64,000 nt of DNA from Cryptomeria japonica. Lineage: Eukaryota > Streptophyta > Pinopsida > Cupressales > Cupressaceae. A model generated the notes under the pieces. The model worked only from the letters and a program-made list of their open reading frames with translations. It had not been told where the DNA came from and did no database searches. A program made the translations under genes and the position numbers. Position 1 is the first letter of the stretch. Each line of letters begins with the position of its first letter. Where the stretch lies: NCBI RefSeq assembly GCF_030272615.1, contig NW_026729288.1:1-64000 (forward strand), read 5' to 3'. Shown here piece after piece: positions 10,430 to 24,298 of this stretch.

Positions 10430-11633
10430 TGTTAACAACAGCCAAGAGGGAAGAATGAGAGGGGGGTGAATCAGTCTTCACCGGAATAACAAACTTTACC
10501 GCAAAACACAGATTTGATAAACTGCAGTAATAAGACAGATAAGAAAATTAATAGCACAACACACAACACTAAGATTTTGATGCGCAAAACCCAGTTAAGC
10601 GAAAAACCATGGTGGGAACCTACCCACAGTAAGATGATACTCTACAATAGTATGTGAAAATATTACAATGAGGAATGCACATGCATTCAGGCACACTGCC
10701 TAGAGCTCACTGCTCAAATAATATTTGCTCGGAAGGCTACAACCCTTAGGGAAGTCTCACTGACTCGCAATAAGATTTGGACTACAATTCGAAAGAAATG
10801 AACGGAAAGAATAGCATCTCCAAATAGAATCTCACCACAAACTCAACATCGAAGGATACATCACATGTTCGCACACAAACCTCTCTCTGATAATGAAGAC
10901 ACAACATCAAACAACCAAATTACATGACTATATCACCTATATATATAATTTATCAACCTTGATAACAAGGTCGGCTAAACCCTCAACCCTCAATTACAAA
11001 ATTACATCACACGATACAAACACTGACCACCAGACCAATATAGTGGTTTACATAGCATAGCATGGTTCTAGGTCAAATTCCCAAACACATAACTCCACCG
11101 AAAATCACGCAAAGATCAATCGCAACACGCTACACCACCAGAAATGGTGCATAACACACAAATCATCACTGGTTGATAGAAACCACCAAAAACTCACACA
11201 ACGATAAATACAGATTGCCAAAACAAATAGGACATAATTAAAAAAAATACCAGCAAGCACATTAGAATCATCCACAATAGCTGCACCAACACTACTTTTC
11301 AAATCTTCATCGGTCAACGTCTGAAAGCTAAAGAACACAACCAATCAACAACGGCCAGGAAGAAAGATAACTTGCGGAGAACCAAATCATGATTCAACTG
11401 AAATTAAGATACACAAGACCTTCCCAAGAAATATCCCAAAATCTCAGCACCAGATCTGATCACACCAAAATATACCAGAGGATATACCGAACTCTGCGAA
11501 ACAGTGATCAACAAAGCATCGCTACAAACCGGATCAGAAAATCTTCCCAATCTGCAATCACCAGAGAAAATCATAGGAATATGTTGACATCAATGACCAC
11601 AACATATCCTAGCATGACCAACAATATCCAACA
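10430..11633 (-). mobile_element. Solo LTR of an LTR retrotransposon, unit 1 (1,204 bp)
   Basis: On the minus strand the element begins TGTTGGAT and ends TGTTAACA, giving the TG...CA ends of an LTR. It is flanked by the 5-bp direct repeat ATTTA at 10425-10429 and 11634-11638, a target-site duplication. Near the 3' end (10457-10473) the gene-strand sequence is TGATTCACCCCCCTCTC. As I recall, this is typical of the U5 end of plant Ty1/copia-type LTRs. A TATA-like stretch lies at about 10937-10950, in the right place for the U3 promoter. No second LTR, primer-binding site or gag-pol is present in the unit, so this is a solo LTR left by recombination. Open frames inside it (for example 11389-11853 + and 11105-11344 -) are chance frames. 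Confidence 0.88.
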
Positions 11634-11638
11634 ATTTA

Positions 11639-12708
11639 TGCCAAAACAACCACTTTATATCACTAGTTCAAATCAAATATCTATGCCAAAAGATCAGCCT
11701 ATGCAAATTTTACCACACCAGAAAGTGCCAAAAAGCCAGCACACAAGGATCGGCTTTTTAATAAAATATCCCAAACCTTTACACATGCAGATTGACCATA
11801 GTAAAATAATTGATCGTCTTATTAAAATTGAAGACAAATCATCTTTTAGCTAATTAAGCGCTTCCACTATCCACACAATAATGTGTTCCTAAAAAATCGC
11901 CCTACAGTAGAGCTTCAAATTTGTCAACTTGGTCTCCATGATCAACAATTTAATAAAAAATATATATAATTTAAAATACACTAATCAACCATGAAATAAA
12001 ATCTCCTGTTTTTATTTTATTATTTATACGATGAATTCTATAAACTTCAATTCATCGGGATTTTTAAAATCACAGTAGAAACACCTTCGGATTATCATGT
12101 CCTCACAAGAACACAAAAATATTATGGCACAAATCCACATTCCTTTCAGATGCTCAACCTCAATCAAAACCTCTATAAATCTGCAGTCATAATTAAAATA
12201 AATTACAAACATGTGAGTACCAAAAAACTAGTGGAGCTCAAAAAAAGAAAATGCACAGATTGAGATGAATGATAAGCTCTTAATATCTTTGATCAACTTA
12301 GGGGTGATTAAAAATACATATCTAATACAGTTCCACCTATAATATCAGATGCTATCTAGAATCATGTAATGTTTCATGGATAAGATTAGCATAACCAGGC
12401 ATTATTCTAACAACTAACCATCTAGCAAACTTACATAGAAGAATATTCTAGTTAGAATATCATACACTAACAACACATAGCTTGAAAAATTGGCGTAGGC
12501 TATTTTGGGTTCATGGAGGTGCGAGCAAACGTTAATCTATAGTAAGTGAAATTGCTCAAACCCACAAAAAGGTCATTTGGAGCTCGTCGATTTTGCACAA
12601 GTCACGAGTTTTCTCTTGCACAAGTGTTTATCCTTTTGTAGACTACGGTCTTCTTCAGCATGGTTTTCTATGTGGTTTTCTTCTATTTTTTTGTGTGTGC
12701 CTGGTTTA
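11639..12708. other. Spacer right of the solo LTR, unit 1
   Basis: No gene is recognised. From about 12480 the sequence changes to higher GC and continues into the first ~650 bp of the next unit without a break, which suggests one transposon-like segment spanning the arbitrary unit edge. No ends could be defined. Confidence 0.45.
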
Positions 12709-15615
12709 TTCGTGTGTGTACCTAATGTTCAGATTGCTTTGGAAAACCAGGTGATTTCCCCTGTTGGTGAACTTTTAACTAGCACATTTTTCAAGGACTA
12801 GTGCACCCAACACCCCTATTTTGCTAAAATAGGCTCAACTGTTGAGAGATGAAAGTGGACCTTGTAATTTGCATGAATCTAATTTGTTTTGTTGTCCCAT
12901 CACAACAAAATGTTTCGAAAAGGTGTGAACTTCATATAAACACAACTCCCTTTCCCATTCTAGGAATCAATGTACTCAATATAGAAAACCAAAAAACCTA
13001 GTCAATCAAGCATTCAGGGAGCGAAACGATAAAGAAGTCCCAATTTGATTATTCAATCATTGAAATATATGCTATAGCAATTATGATCAAGTGTATTATG
13101 TAATTCGTACCTAAGATAAGGTGTCATCATTTCACCATTTATCATTTGCTTAGCCTCTTTTCTTGTGGGGGCATGCATCCTATCTCATCATTATCATTGT
13201 TGAAGAGAGAACACTAATACGCGGTTTGGATAAGGTAATCCCTTATATGAAATAACCATTTCTCCCAATTTTCTCTATCTACAGGTCCAAATCCGATAAC
13301 AAGAAAGTTAAAGAAAAGTAGACCAGACATTAGCAGGCATCACAAAACATTGATTGAACGAAAACCCTAAGAACAGGGCACCCAGCAGTCATTGACCCAT
13401 ATTTTTAAGAGGCAAGTGATCAAATATTGTCGATTTCATTTTCGATCATCTCTCAATTTTCCCTCAACTTTAGACACGGATCTCCAACGTTTCTCTCTAG
13501 TACAATTAGCTTCATATTACAGTCCCAATTTCCTCTCTATGTCTCCATCTCAGATATGTCTTACTCTTTCTATATTTCATCTTGTATCTACTACATTCTA
13601 TAAAACTTAGTCATTTTACCATTGTTAGACTAGTTCATCTATAGACACTTCACTGTCTCCATCTCATGCAACAAAAGGAACAGGAACCTAATTTCGTATC
13701 CCTTCCTTAAAGACAACAACTAGTCCTATTCTTATTACCAATTATGTTGTGTCAACTAAGATCTTCTAGCTTACATTGGTCAATCGTAGGATCTTGTTTC
13801 CTCCATTTCAAGGTTTACATTGATTTATGAGATGGTATGATTATATATGCTACATAAACCAACATTTTTTAAGGTATGATCCCATATTGTATTGGTATAA
13901 AATTGGTGGTACTGAAACCAACATTGATATAGAAAAAAATAGACATTTTTATTTCTAACGTGTTTCCATCTACATCTTTCACTTGTCTTGCAATTGTGTA
14001 CATTCTCATGTAAATACCAACGATGTTATACTCGCGCCCTTTTATGCTTCATACCATAATGTGACTCCTCTAATTCCATAAGACCAGGAGTGCGCAAGGA
14101 GTGTAATGCTTCGTGTGGTTCGTGCAACTAAACTCGGCTTCTATTTGTCGATATGAGCAAAGGTTGTGTTTTTATCACTTAAAATGTGCTTTATATGTTT
14201 TCTTAAATGCTCACATATACATACTGGTGGCATAAAATGAAAGTAAGCATGTAGGACTCAATAGAATATAAAATAGTGACTAGTGATTTAGAACTTTCCT
14301 TGGTGTAACCCAATAAAAAATATTGAAAAGAATGGAGTTGTACCCTCATCTCTAGTATCAATTAAATGCAAGATTCACAAGCCAACTTCTCAATTTGAGT
14401 CTTAAATACAAAGTGGACATTACCTAGCACTTATGTAATTTCGTACAATATTGTATTCTTGTGGAAAGAGCTTGCTTAACAATATGCTCGAGTTCTACGC
14501 TCATTGACTAATTCTCTCCAATGACAAAACTTATGTTTCCATGAGTTGAAATCTAGAATCTCCATTTCCAAGTGTTGCACCATCTTATTACTCGACGTTT
14601 TTCTTCATCCAAATCTATTGATTGATATCTTCATTATTTTATAGTCTCTCTTTTCAATGTCTTCCCCCAAGCTAAACTATGCAACCAAATAGCGTTCACT
14701 TCCTTGTCAACCTCAATCAAAACCTAGAATAAAATACATGCACCTAGCTATCAAATATGGAATAAAATACATGCACTTGTCTAAAACAAATTAGCACTCC
14801 CCTAAATAAATCATGTAGAAAACTTTCTCCAATACCAACCGATCGATAATCAAATCGAATATTCCATTCTAATCTCACCATCGCTGATTTTTGTTCTCTT
14901 CACTTATGTGCCGATCCAATGCACTATGCTACTGATGTGAACATTCAGAAAGCCAAAATTGGTATCTTCTACATCTACACCTTCCACTTGTATGTGGTCA
15001 AATTTTGTGCCTACAATGTTATACATAATATTTCGCACCCCTTTGTGAATTATAACAATATGTCACCCCTGTAATACCACAAGACTATTTAATAAAGAGT
15101 ATGTTGACTGAATAAGATTTATGTATTTGAAATATGCTTCTTTTTTGTTGTGAGCATGTACTATGTTTTTCATCAACTCAAGACATTATTGTTGCAGTTT
15201 CTTAAGAATTTGAGTATCTGCAGTAGTTGCATAGAATGAAAATGAGCAAGCTTCAAAGACATAGGTTATATAGACATCGAAGGCATGAAAGAAGAGGTCG
15301 TGAAGCTTTAGAATGAACTGATGTATGAAGCTTTATTTTATTAGATCATTTATAAATGCATGGGAAAAGTAGAAGATTATGATATTTGCAGATCTCACTG
15401 ATAATGTATGAGTTATATCTATTATCTTATTCTTGATGGAAATGCGATTGCCAATTTCTCAATATGACGACACTTTTATCTTCTTCGTATCAATCAACAA
15501 ATACCTTGAGATATTGGAAATTATATTCAAAATGCGCTTACAACTTACCTTAAAATGTGTTACAGCAAAGTTAAATTTTAATGTTGTCATCAAAGGGACA
15601 AAACGACATCAATAT

Positions 15616-15835
15616 TTAATTTTCAATCTTTGGAATATGATGAGGACATACTGATGTCCAAAACAGATGCTATGAATGGCACAAGAGGACGCCAATAACC
15701 CTAAAATGATAGTTTTATTCAACGGTTAATTTTCAATCTTTGGAATATGATGAGGACATGCTGATGTCCAAAACAGATACTATGAATGGCACAAGAGGAC
15801 GCCAATAACCCTAAAATGACAGTTTTATTCAACGG
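15616..15835. repeat. 110-bp tandem duplication, unit 2
   Basis: Copies are 15616-15725 and 15726-15835. The second copy has private changes shared with unit 3, such as A at 15779, and C in the 'atgaCag' stretch shared with units 3 to 5. Confidence 0.9.
15824..15829 (-). terminator. Poly(A) signal AATAAA, unit 2
   Basis: Same position relative to the stop codon as in unit 1; the distal signal is at 15714-15719. Confidence 0.55.
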
Positions 15836-15892
15836 TGAGAAAAAAGAATTGGGAAAGACGGTCTTCATTGGGAGACCTCTTGTTTGTTTTGT

Positions 15893-16653
15893 TTAGTATG
15901 CGAATTTCTTTTGAATGTAATTCACCAGTTCCTGGGTGATGCGGAAGGCCTTGCTCAAAACGGAATCGGGGAGAGGGGGATTCGCCGCAAACAGAGAATT
16001 GGCGATTGTCTGAACTCCGGGAAACTGGCTGGTCAATCCAGCTATGGCCACTGCATTTTCATGCCCCACATTCTGCTGGAAATGAACAAGTGCCTTTGGA
16101 AACACAAACACATCTCCCTTCTCCAAAGTTTTGCTGAAAAATTTGTTGCTGGTGTCAATGAAACCCACAAGAAGCTGGCCTTCCAGTAAAACAAGAACTT
16201 CGGTGGCTCTTGGGTGTGTGTGAGGAGGATTTATTCCACCCACTGCGTAGTCGATGCGGACCAACGATATTCCAAACGTATTGAGGCCTGGTATCTGTTT
16301 AACGTTCGCCATCGTTACGTTGGAGCCCACATCATTGTCGGTGTTCCCTGCCTGCCCAAGTCCCCGGAAGAAGAAATCGTTTGCTGAAACTTGCATTGGG
16401 TCTTTGCAAACGAACCCGTTCACCAAAACTGTTTAAAACAAGATCAAATCAATCTGTCTGTTAGTAACTCGACTCGTCTAATAAGCAAATCATTATCATT
16501 GTTTATGTATAAATATTCTCACTCACCGTTGCTTTCCTCATCTGCAACGCAGAAATCTTGCAAGGGATCCGGATCCCCTGCCATGACCCTGTCGCTGTAA
16601 CAGCATATCAACAGAAAAAGTCCCAACGTGAAGTAAATCATGCGGTTAGCCAT
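15893..16653 (-). CDS. Germin-like protein, unit 2 copy, two exons
   Basis: Exon 1 is 16527-16653 and exon 2 is 15893-16428; the intron is 16429-16526. Splice signals, signal peptide, cysteine pair, the four metal ligands and the glycosylation site are as in the unit 1 gene, and the frame is open throughout. Compared with the common form (units 4 and 5) this copy has one amino-acid change, S175T, in the loop after the second cupin box (GLTSQ for GLSSQ). It lies away from the metal ligands and is conservative, so the protein should be functional. The stop codon context is tttAG, with TAA read from 15895 down. The nearest genes are the copies in units 1 and 3, each about 12.7 kb away and in the same orientation. 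No partner gene sits in the unit. Confidence 0.96.
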
Positions 16654-16820
16654 TGTAATAGAAACGCAGACACAAGAGATCGGGATATGAATGTCTATTA
16701 CAAACCCATTACACGCTTTATATAGCCCAAACCATAACTCTCCGCAAAGACTAATTCATCTTGACTCCGTATATTTCACGGATCCTTCCAGAGTTGTTGC
16801 TCTTTTCCTTACGTCACACT
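16654..16820 (-). promoter_or_regulatory. Germin-like gene core promoter, unit 2
   Basis: TATA box at 16725-16716, W-box core at 16761-16766 and TGACGT at 16816-16811. The leader differs from unit 1 by T-to-G (gaaacGcag) and A-to-G at 16682. Confidence 0.65.
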
Positions 16821-19463
16821 AAGTCTTACTGCATGTGGTTGTCTCGCCTGCTACCGCAGATGCATTCTCACCATCCTTTCATTAACGTTGAAATTTTCTA
16901 TCTTCTCCCTGCCCTGCTGCGTATGCCTATCTCAAGATCAACTTACCTCCTGCCTTACACGTATTCTCGCCATCGCCATCATTTTAGTAATGTGGAATTG
17001 TTTAGACTTAATTGGAACGGTGGGCTTCTTCAAAGGAAACAATATATAAATCTTTCTCCACCGTGGGAGAATCGGTATGAGAGGAAAGTTTCTTTCTTGG
17101 AGTTGGATATTGGCCTAAAGACTGTCCATGCTTTGTACCCTTTTTCAATGAGATTTTTATCTCTCGTCATTTAAATTAATTTATGTTATTCAATGTTTAT
17201 TTCTCAGATTGTCTATGTTCTAGGACAGAAAAACATTGCTCAAAATAACTTATGTTCATTTACTTTACATTGAATGCGTCGATTAGAATATCTATTTCAC
17301 ATCCATCTACAATTTTGAAGTCAAGTAGGTGTATTACTTTTCTTTAGCAGTTTTGGAGACCTAAATTATAGGTTTAAGACAACATATGCAAACATAAGAA
17401 CCAATTTATGGAGGATAAATGTATAAGAAGATAGATTTTGGAGAGGTATTCTACAAGAAAAAAAACTTTTTGGTGGTGTTGAGAATCCCATCTTGGAAGA
17501 GACCATGTTGTCCAAGGGATCTAGTATTTAGAATTATTTAAGATCGTTTTATTTTTCCAAACCCTAGAGGGTAGATGGGTAGCGGAAATAGAATCAGGTT
17601 TTGACATTACAATTCACTAGAATCCATCACCTCTATAAGATATAACCTTATTAAGACGTTGATGTCTGATTTTCAGAATGTCATGGGTGAGTAGTTTGAA
17701 TGCATCTTGAACTACCTTGGGTCAAGGTACAACAGTGACTAAAAATCGTACCGCTTCCAATACTCATAACTATAATGAATGTAAACCGCGATATTTTAGA
17801 GAAAAGAGCCTTCATTCTCAAACTGTTGATGGGTGCGAAAACATTGCTCACGTTGCGTTGAGTGCGTTGCTTAGATTGTCTCTTTCACATCCATCTACAG
17901 TTGAACTCGGCCAAAACTTAATCTTTAGGTGAGTGTGTTGTTGTAAATGAAGTGCATTGTTGTAAATGAAGTAGGTGTCTTTTCTAGCAGTTTTGGAGAT
18001 CAAAATTTTACCTTTAGGTGAGTGAATTCTCTTTAATAAAGTAGGTTTACTACTTTTTCTAATGTTTGAGATCTGTCTATTTCCATTTTTCGACACCAAA
18101 ACTTTTCGTCCAGTTGACTGCATTGTCCTCTCGATTCTCCTTTTAACAAAGTACATACAGTTGATTTAGATGATTTATTTTTTATTATTTTTGTGAGATA
18201 TATGTTTATTTAATATTTTTTTTAACTTAATGTTTTGATGAATTAGTTGTTTGGGGTAACTAAATAGGAAAATATAATATTAAAGATTAGTTTTTTCCTC
18301 TTACTTCAATCAAATATATGAGAAAAGTATTTCATATTGATTAGACATTTCATTTTATTTATTTTTATTTATATTGATTGAATTTTCTTTTCTTTTATAT
18401 CAAATAATATGACAATTATAAATAGTTTATAAAAAATATTCAATTTGAGAAGTAAAAAATGCGTTAAAAGTGATATATTGGGATGATTCTTGGTTGGGAA
18501 ACGTTTAGTTCCATGATCCCTTGTTTACCTATCAAGAATTATCTTTTTACTCTCTTTGGATAAGGGTGGCTAACTAATGAACTTTTTACAATTAAGAAAT
18601 CAAAGTGATCAACAATCGAATATAAGGAACAAAGAGAGTGAGAGGGGGAATAAAATTCTACACCTGATCGATTCATGATTATAATAAGTGGTTCATATTA
18701 TAGAAGAGCAAGTCAATAAAACAGTTTGGTCATATTTTACGCTAGTATAATCTCAGTTTTCTTGATAACTACTCGAGTACATTTTTTTTTAATATCTCTC
18801 ATAGGTTTTACCTTGTCTTTCATACCACACTCACAATCTCCAATTCCCCATTGAGTTTCCACAAATGACTAATACGAAAGGTAAATCTACATCCATGTAA
18901 GAGCATGGACACCGGGAGTGATCTAATATTGGATGCAATTAAGTGAGGAATATTTTTTGAATGAATCCCTATACTTTTGGACCCTTTAATGACATGGTTT
19001 GCATAAGTAAGAAAATGTTTATTAATGTAGAGAGCATGGTTTTAGGTACTTTTCTATGTGGAGGTGATACAAATATGCATGGGTAGCCTATGCGGTTACA
19101 GATGATTGTGGTTCTTCCATCAACGCTATTCTCTTTTTTATTGAATGATATGGTGTAATAGAAAAGTCAAGAATATACAAGTAGCAATTGCACCTTGGTG
19201 TGCAATATGTACGCCGAATAGATGTGGAATGATTATTAAAAAAAATTGATCTATTTTTTCATATATTTGTGCAACACGTGAGATAAATTAGCAAACCATT
19301 TAGTAAATGATATTATTTATTCAACAAAGGTCCCAACATTTGAAAAAATTATAGATCCAAATCAACTATGCATCTACTTAAACGGACAAATGCAATCAAA
19401 CAAAACCCTTAAACCGGGAATATAATCGAGTTCCATTACCAATATTCTTATGTTTTGTTTGAA

Positions 19464-20116
19464 ATAGGGAGAGAAGGAGAGAGGGAGATATAGGGATATA
19501 AAGAGAGAGATAGAGGAGGAAGAGTGAGGGAAAGATAAAGGAGTGAGGAGATAGAGTTAGGCGATAAATATAGAGAGGAAGATAGAGATCGAGATTGATA
19601 TAGATATGGAGAAGAATAGGGATATGGATATGAGAGGAAGAGATAAAGAGAGAGGAGAGAGAAATAGATAGAGATAGAAGAGATAAATATATAGAGAGGG
19701 GGAGAGAGAATGAGCGAGGGATAACTTTGAATCAATTGTGCATTCATTAATACAAACCAGACATAAGTGAAAGAAAACCTTTCAATCAAAAGATAATTGA
19801 ACTCCATTACCAATAGGCTCATGTTATGTTTGCAATAGTGAGAGGGGAGAGATGAATAGATAAAGAGAGCGAGACATGTCTGGAGATAGGGTGACAGAGG
19901 AAGAGAGAGCTAGAGAGGGAGGTGGCAAAGAAATAGATGGTTAAAGAGAGTGAGACGTGCCTAGATAGAGTGAGAGAGGATGAAAAGGACAAATAAAGAG
20001 AGATATAGTTGTAGAGGGATAAGGAGAAATTAAGATAAAGATTAGGAGATAGAAACGGATAGAAAAGAAGAGATACAAAGATACAAAAGGGGAGAGAGAG
20101 AGAGAGGGAGGGAGGG
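19464..20116. repeat. Doubled GA block, unit 2
   Basis: Same block as in unit 1, shorter by 14 bp in the second half (tagagAGGGagg junction). Confidence 0.85.
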
Positions 20117-20934
20117 ATATTTTTGGGCCAATTTGTAATTCAAACTCATTAATGAAGATGTTAACATAGGTTGACACCTAGTATGGTGGTTATACCTTTT
20201 GTAAATCTTTGAACCAATAGTAATAGTATTAACATAGTATTGAATTATTTGTAATTGCCATGTATAACCTCATTTTGTGTGTTTTGTCACGTATGCACTA
20301 TCCTTTAGTGCATTATCCACTTACACTTCTCAGTACATAATACATCTGAGGAATTTTGTAGATAGAGTGGCAAGGGAAGAAGTTACATAGAAGTTGTATA
20401 CTTCAACACTTCTCTTGTTTGTATTTATTTCTCACATTTGGGAGTCTTAAATTACACACTATAATTATTTTCTCGATATCCATACTTGCCTTGCTTTAGC
20501 TTTACAAACAACCTTATGACCACACATAATAAGGTCAAGTCATCCTAAAGCCCATACAACCTTGCATCCCTCTAATGACATGTGTGGTTAATAATCACAT
20601 TCTAAACTGAATTAACAATAGCTTCGATTTTATGTCCAACGACCATTAAGTTTAATTTAATCTAAATTGTTCTGTTGATCTAGATTCTCCTTTAAATAAG
20701 AATAATATTTAAGAAGTCATAAACATATAATTTAATATTAAATTTTTTAAATACATAATTAATTATTTTAATATTATAAACTTTTAAAAGCAATAAATAT
20801 TAATAGATAAAAATTTCAAAATAAATTAAAACAAATTATTTTTAAAATTCAAAATATAATTTAAAAATAATAATATATAGAACTTTTTACATTTTTAAAA
20901 ATACTAAAAAATCGAACTATTTCAACAATGAGGT

Positions 20935-21684
20935 TTAGACCAACCATGCACTACAATTTGCAATCAACAAATAACAAATGGTATGAGCACTAAGTAATTC
21001 ATCATATATCTTCGCATTTCTCCATCATAATCAGTAAAATTCAATTAACTTTGAGAAGTAACAAGAACCCATGCAAAATGTAGAAAGACAGCACAAACAT
21101 CCACCATATCTTCAACAAAACTTATGTATTAATTTCAACAAGTCTTGGAAACAATCTCTAGCTTCCTCCTCCTACTCTACTTTCTAACAGTTCTGCTCTA
21201 CTCTATTATCCACCTATTAACCTTTAAAAATGAGAAGGCAAACCTTATATAGAAGTCTTGATACAAATGAATGTCCGAGATTGATTTGAATTTAATGGCC
21301 GAGATTTAACCATGAAACCCTAATTAGGGCTAGTTATAACAACAACCACTTTAACCAATGAGAAAACTACAACACTTTGGGCACATGTCCCTCTTTGAAT
21401 GTGGATCAATGAGAAATGAGATTAGGTACATTGAATAATATTTGATGTAATGCCATATGTCACTTGCTCCTCCTTTGATGAGTTAGGTTCAATACACCTA
21501 CAAGAACTGACTTGGCATCACTGAATTGGTCTATGATGATCAAGCACCACCTTAGCTTGCATGTCTCCCTAGCAATATGTCGACACTCCACATCATCCAA
21601 TTGCTTGATGTGATGGTTCATATTCTCAAATTGCATCCTCTTGAAAATCAAGTTTCTAGCTTTGATTAACTCTTCTAAAACTAT
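20935..21684 (-). mobile_element. Possible LTR-retroelement remnant, unit 2
   Basis: Same structure as in unit 1. The open frame runs 21684-21460. A few base changes from unit 1 (for example ctCcacatc for ctCaacatc) leave the frame open. Confidence 0.4.
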
Positions 21685-23094
21685 TTATAACATGTAATTT
21701 TTTTCATATCAGTTATCTTTTTCTTGAATAATATTTTAGGAGATTGACAAAATACCTAGGTTTACATTTATTATACTTTTAGTATTGTTATCTATTCTTT
21801 CATTGTGGTAGATGTAAAATGTTTCTATCGTAATTTTGTGGGATACATATATGACTAATCCATTACAATACAAGGAACATTTTGGAGCACCAACAACAAC
21901 TACGTATTTAGACTTTGTTAGTGTATCTGAATGTTCCTTCTAGATAAATTTTAGAGTTGATATTAGCTTGTTAGGATGTTGGTTTCTTGGGATTCTATGC
22001 CTGTGTGTGATGACATTTCATTATATTAATTAAAATATTTCTAATTGATAGAGTTTCTATTTTATTTATGATTTTAATATACATATTTATATAATTTATA
22101 AAAAACTTTTCAATAAAATATTTAATATATTTATAAAAATCTTTATCATAATAATGTATATTTAATTCAAATAAAAATTTCTATCTTAATTTGTTTTAAA
22201 TTTAATGAAAAATAAATAAATAAGTATAAATTATTTTGTAATTTATGAAATAGGCTCATGACAATAACTGCATAGTTACTCTCTAGTTGGTATGATGTCA
22301 AAAAAATTAGATGCACGTAACATCATTTGGCTACCAGTTGGAGGAATTGTTGAAGAGATTGTATGGTTAATTAGTAACTTATATTTCATAAGTTTTATTT
22401 TTCAAAAAGCTTTGAATGAAACCTACACTAGATGTGTGTGCATGTAACCACCCAGATGATGGAACTTTACTACATTTTGTGTAGTATAATTCACGAAATG
22501 ATACTTCATCATTAAAATATGTGAACAATTTTTAAAATAACCAAATTGGAAAGAGCATAAACAATACGGGGGCAAAAAGAACACAAAATATGCACTAGGA
22601 ACTATTATTGTCTTCCTCCATAAAAGCCTCCACAAAAAAGTGCTTGTAATAGGAATAAATCTCTGGAAGCAATTATTCTCATCCAAAATTCATGTAACAA
22701 AGATTCATAGTTGACAAAGGATCTTTTCATCAGCAATGGAACAAGGGACACTATAGCCTAAAAAGGCAAACGTGACTACCAAAATAAAGTAAAACTAGAT
22801 GAGGCCATGAGGCAAAACAAAATCTCCACATGCCCTCTAATGCTAGATAACCGGTCTAAGTGGTGCAAAACATGACCTTGAAGAACTCAAGTAACGGTAA
22901 AAAAAGGTTAAAAATTAGACCAAGAAGGAGTCTTGTGGCCTTGTAAATAGCCAAAATGACATTCATGCAAGGAAAAATTAATAGAGAAAGACAAAACAGT
23001 TTTATTCAAATTGTTCAAAATTCATGCAAAAATAGATAAGCAACATATGCAACTCTAAGATTGACCAAAAATTGATTTGATTTGACAATATTTA

Positions 23095-24298
23095 TGTTAA
23101 CAACAGCCAAGAGGGAAGAATGAGAGGGGGGTGAATCAGTCTTCACCGGAATAACAAACTTTACCGCAAAACACAGATTTGATAAACTGCAGTAATAAGA
23201 CAGATAAGAAAATTAATAGCACAACACACAACACTAAGATTTTGATGCGCAAAACCCAGTTAAGCGAAAAACCATGGTGGGAACCTACCCACAGTAAGAT
23301 GATACTCTACAATAGTATGTGAAAATATTACAATGAGGAATGCACATGCATTCAGGCACACTGCCTAGAGCTCACTGCTCAAATAATATTTGCTCGGAAG
23401 GCTACAACCCTTAGGGAAGTCTCACTGACTCGCAATAAGATTTGGACTACAATTCGAAAGAAATGAACGGAAAGAATAGCATCTCCAAATAGAATCTCAC
23501 CACAAACTCAACATCGAAGGATACATCACATGTTCGCACACAAACCTCTCTCTGATAATGAAGACACAACATCAAACAACCAAATTACATGACTATATCA
23601 CCTATATATATAATTTATCAACCTTGATAACAAGGTCGGCTAAACCCTCAACCCTCAATTACAAAATTACATCACACGATACAAACACTGACCACCAGAC
23701 CAATATAGTGGTTTACATAGCATAGCATGGTTCTAGGTCAAATTCCCAAACACATAACTCCACCGAAAATCACGCAAAGATCAATCGCAACACGCTACAC
23801 CACCAGAAATGGTGCATAACACACAAATCATCACTGGTTGATAGAAACCACCAAAAACTCACACAACGATAAATACAGATTGCCAAAACAAATAGGACAT
23901 AATTAAAAAAAATACCAGCAAGCACATTAGAATCATCCACAATAGCTGCACCAACACTACTTTTCAAATCTTCATCGGTCAACGTCTGAAAGCTAAAGAA
24001 CACAACCAATCAACAACGGCCAGGAAGAAAGATAACTTGCGGAGAACCAAATCATGATTCAACTGAAATTAAGATACACAAGACCTTCCCAAGAAATATC
24101 CCAAAATCTCAGCACCAGATCTGATCACACCAAAATATACCAGAGGATATACCGAACTCTGCGAAACAGTGATCAACAAAGCATCGCTACAAACCGGATC
24201 AGAAAATCTTCCCAATCTGCAATCACCAGAGAAAATCATAGGAATATGTTGACATCAATGACCACAACATATCCTAGCATGACCAACAATATCCAACA
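23095..24298 (-). mobile_element. Solo LTR, unit 2
   Basis: Same ends and same ATTTA duplications (23090-23094 and 24299-24303) as in unit 1. Because the insertion site is identical, it is a copy made by array amplification and not an independent insertion. Confidence 0.88.

Larger units (their letters stand above)
1..12708. repeat. Tandem repeat unit 1 (12,708 bp, diverged edge unit)
   Basis: First of five full head-to-tail units. Base 1 aligns with 12709, so the phase is set by the window edge and not by a biological boundary. Relative to the 12,665-bp units it holds 43 extra bases: about 13 near 2282-2294, 15 near 2629-2643, 14 near 7233-7246 and 1 near 7495. Reading it against unit 2, the first ~800 bp have about 30 substitutions, the gene region (3200-4080) about five in 900 bp, and 10000-12708 about one. 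It contains one germin-like gene, one solo LTR and the other elements listed separately. To convert unit 1 positions to unit 2, add 12,708 before about 2282, 12,680 from about 2644 to 7232, and 12,665 after about 7496; each later unit adds 12,665. Confidence 0.97.

Noticed and set aside
11105-11344. 79-codon minus-strand frame
   Set aside because: Entirely inside the solo LTR; LTRs do not normally code for protein and nothing is recognised in it.
10430-11633. Complete LTR retrotransposon
   Set aside because: Only one LTR is flanked by the target-site duplication; no internal region or second LTR exists in the unit.
11389-11853. 154-codon + strand open frame, open in all five units
   Set aside because: It lies antisense within and across the end of the solo LTR, has Gln/Ser/Thr/Lys-rich composition expected from AC-rich repeat DNA, and shows no domain.
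15433-15654. 73-codon + strand frame in units 2 and 3
   Set aside because: A stop codon interrupts it in units 1, 4 and 5 (TGA at 2891, 40901 and 53566), so it is not a conserved gene.
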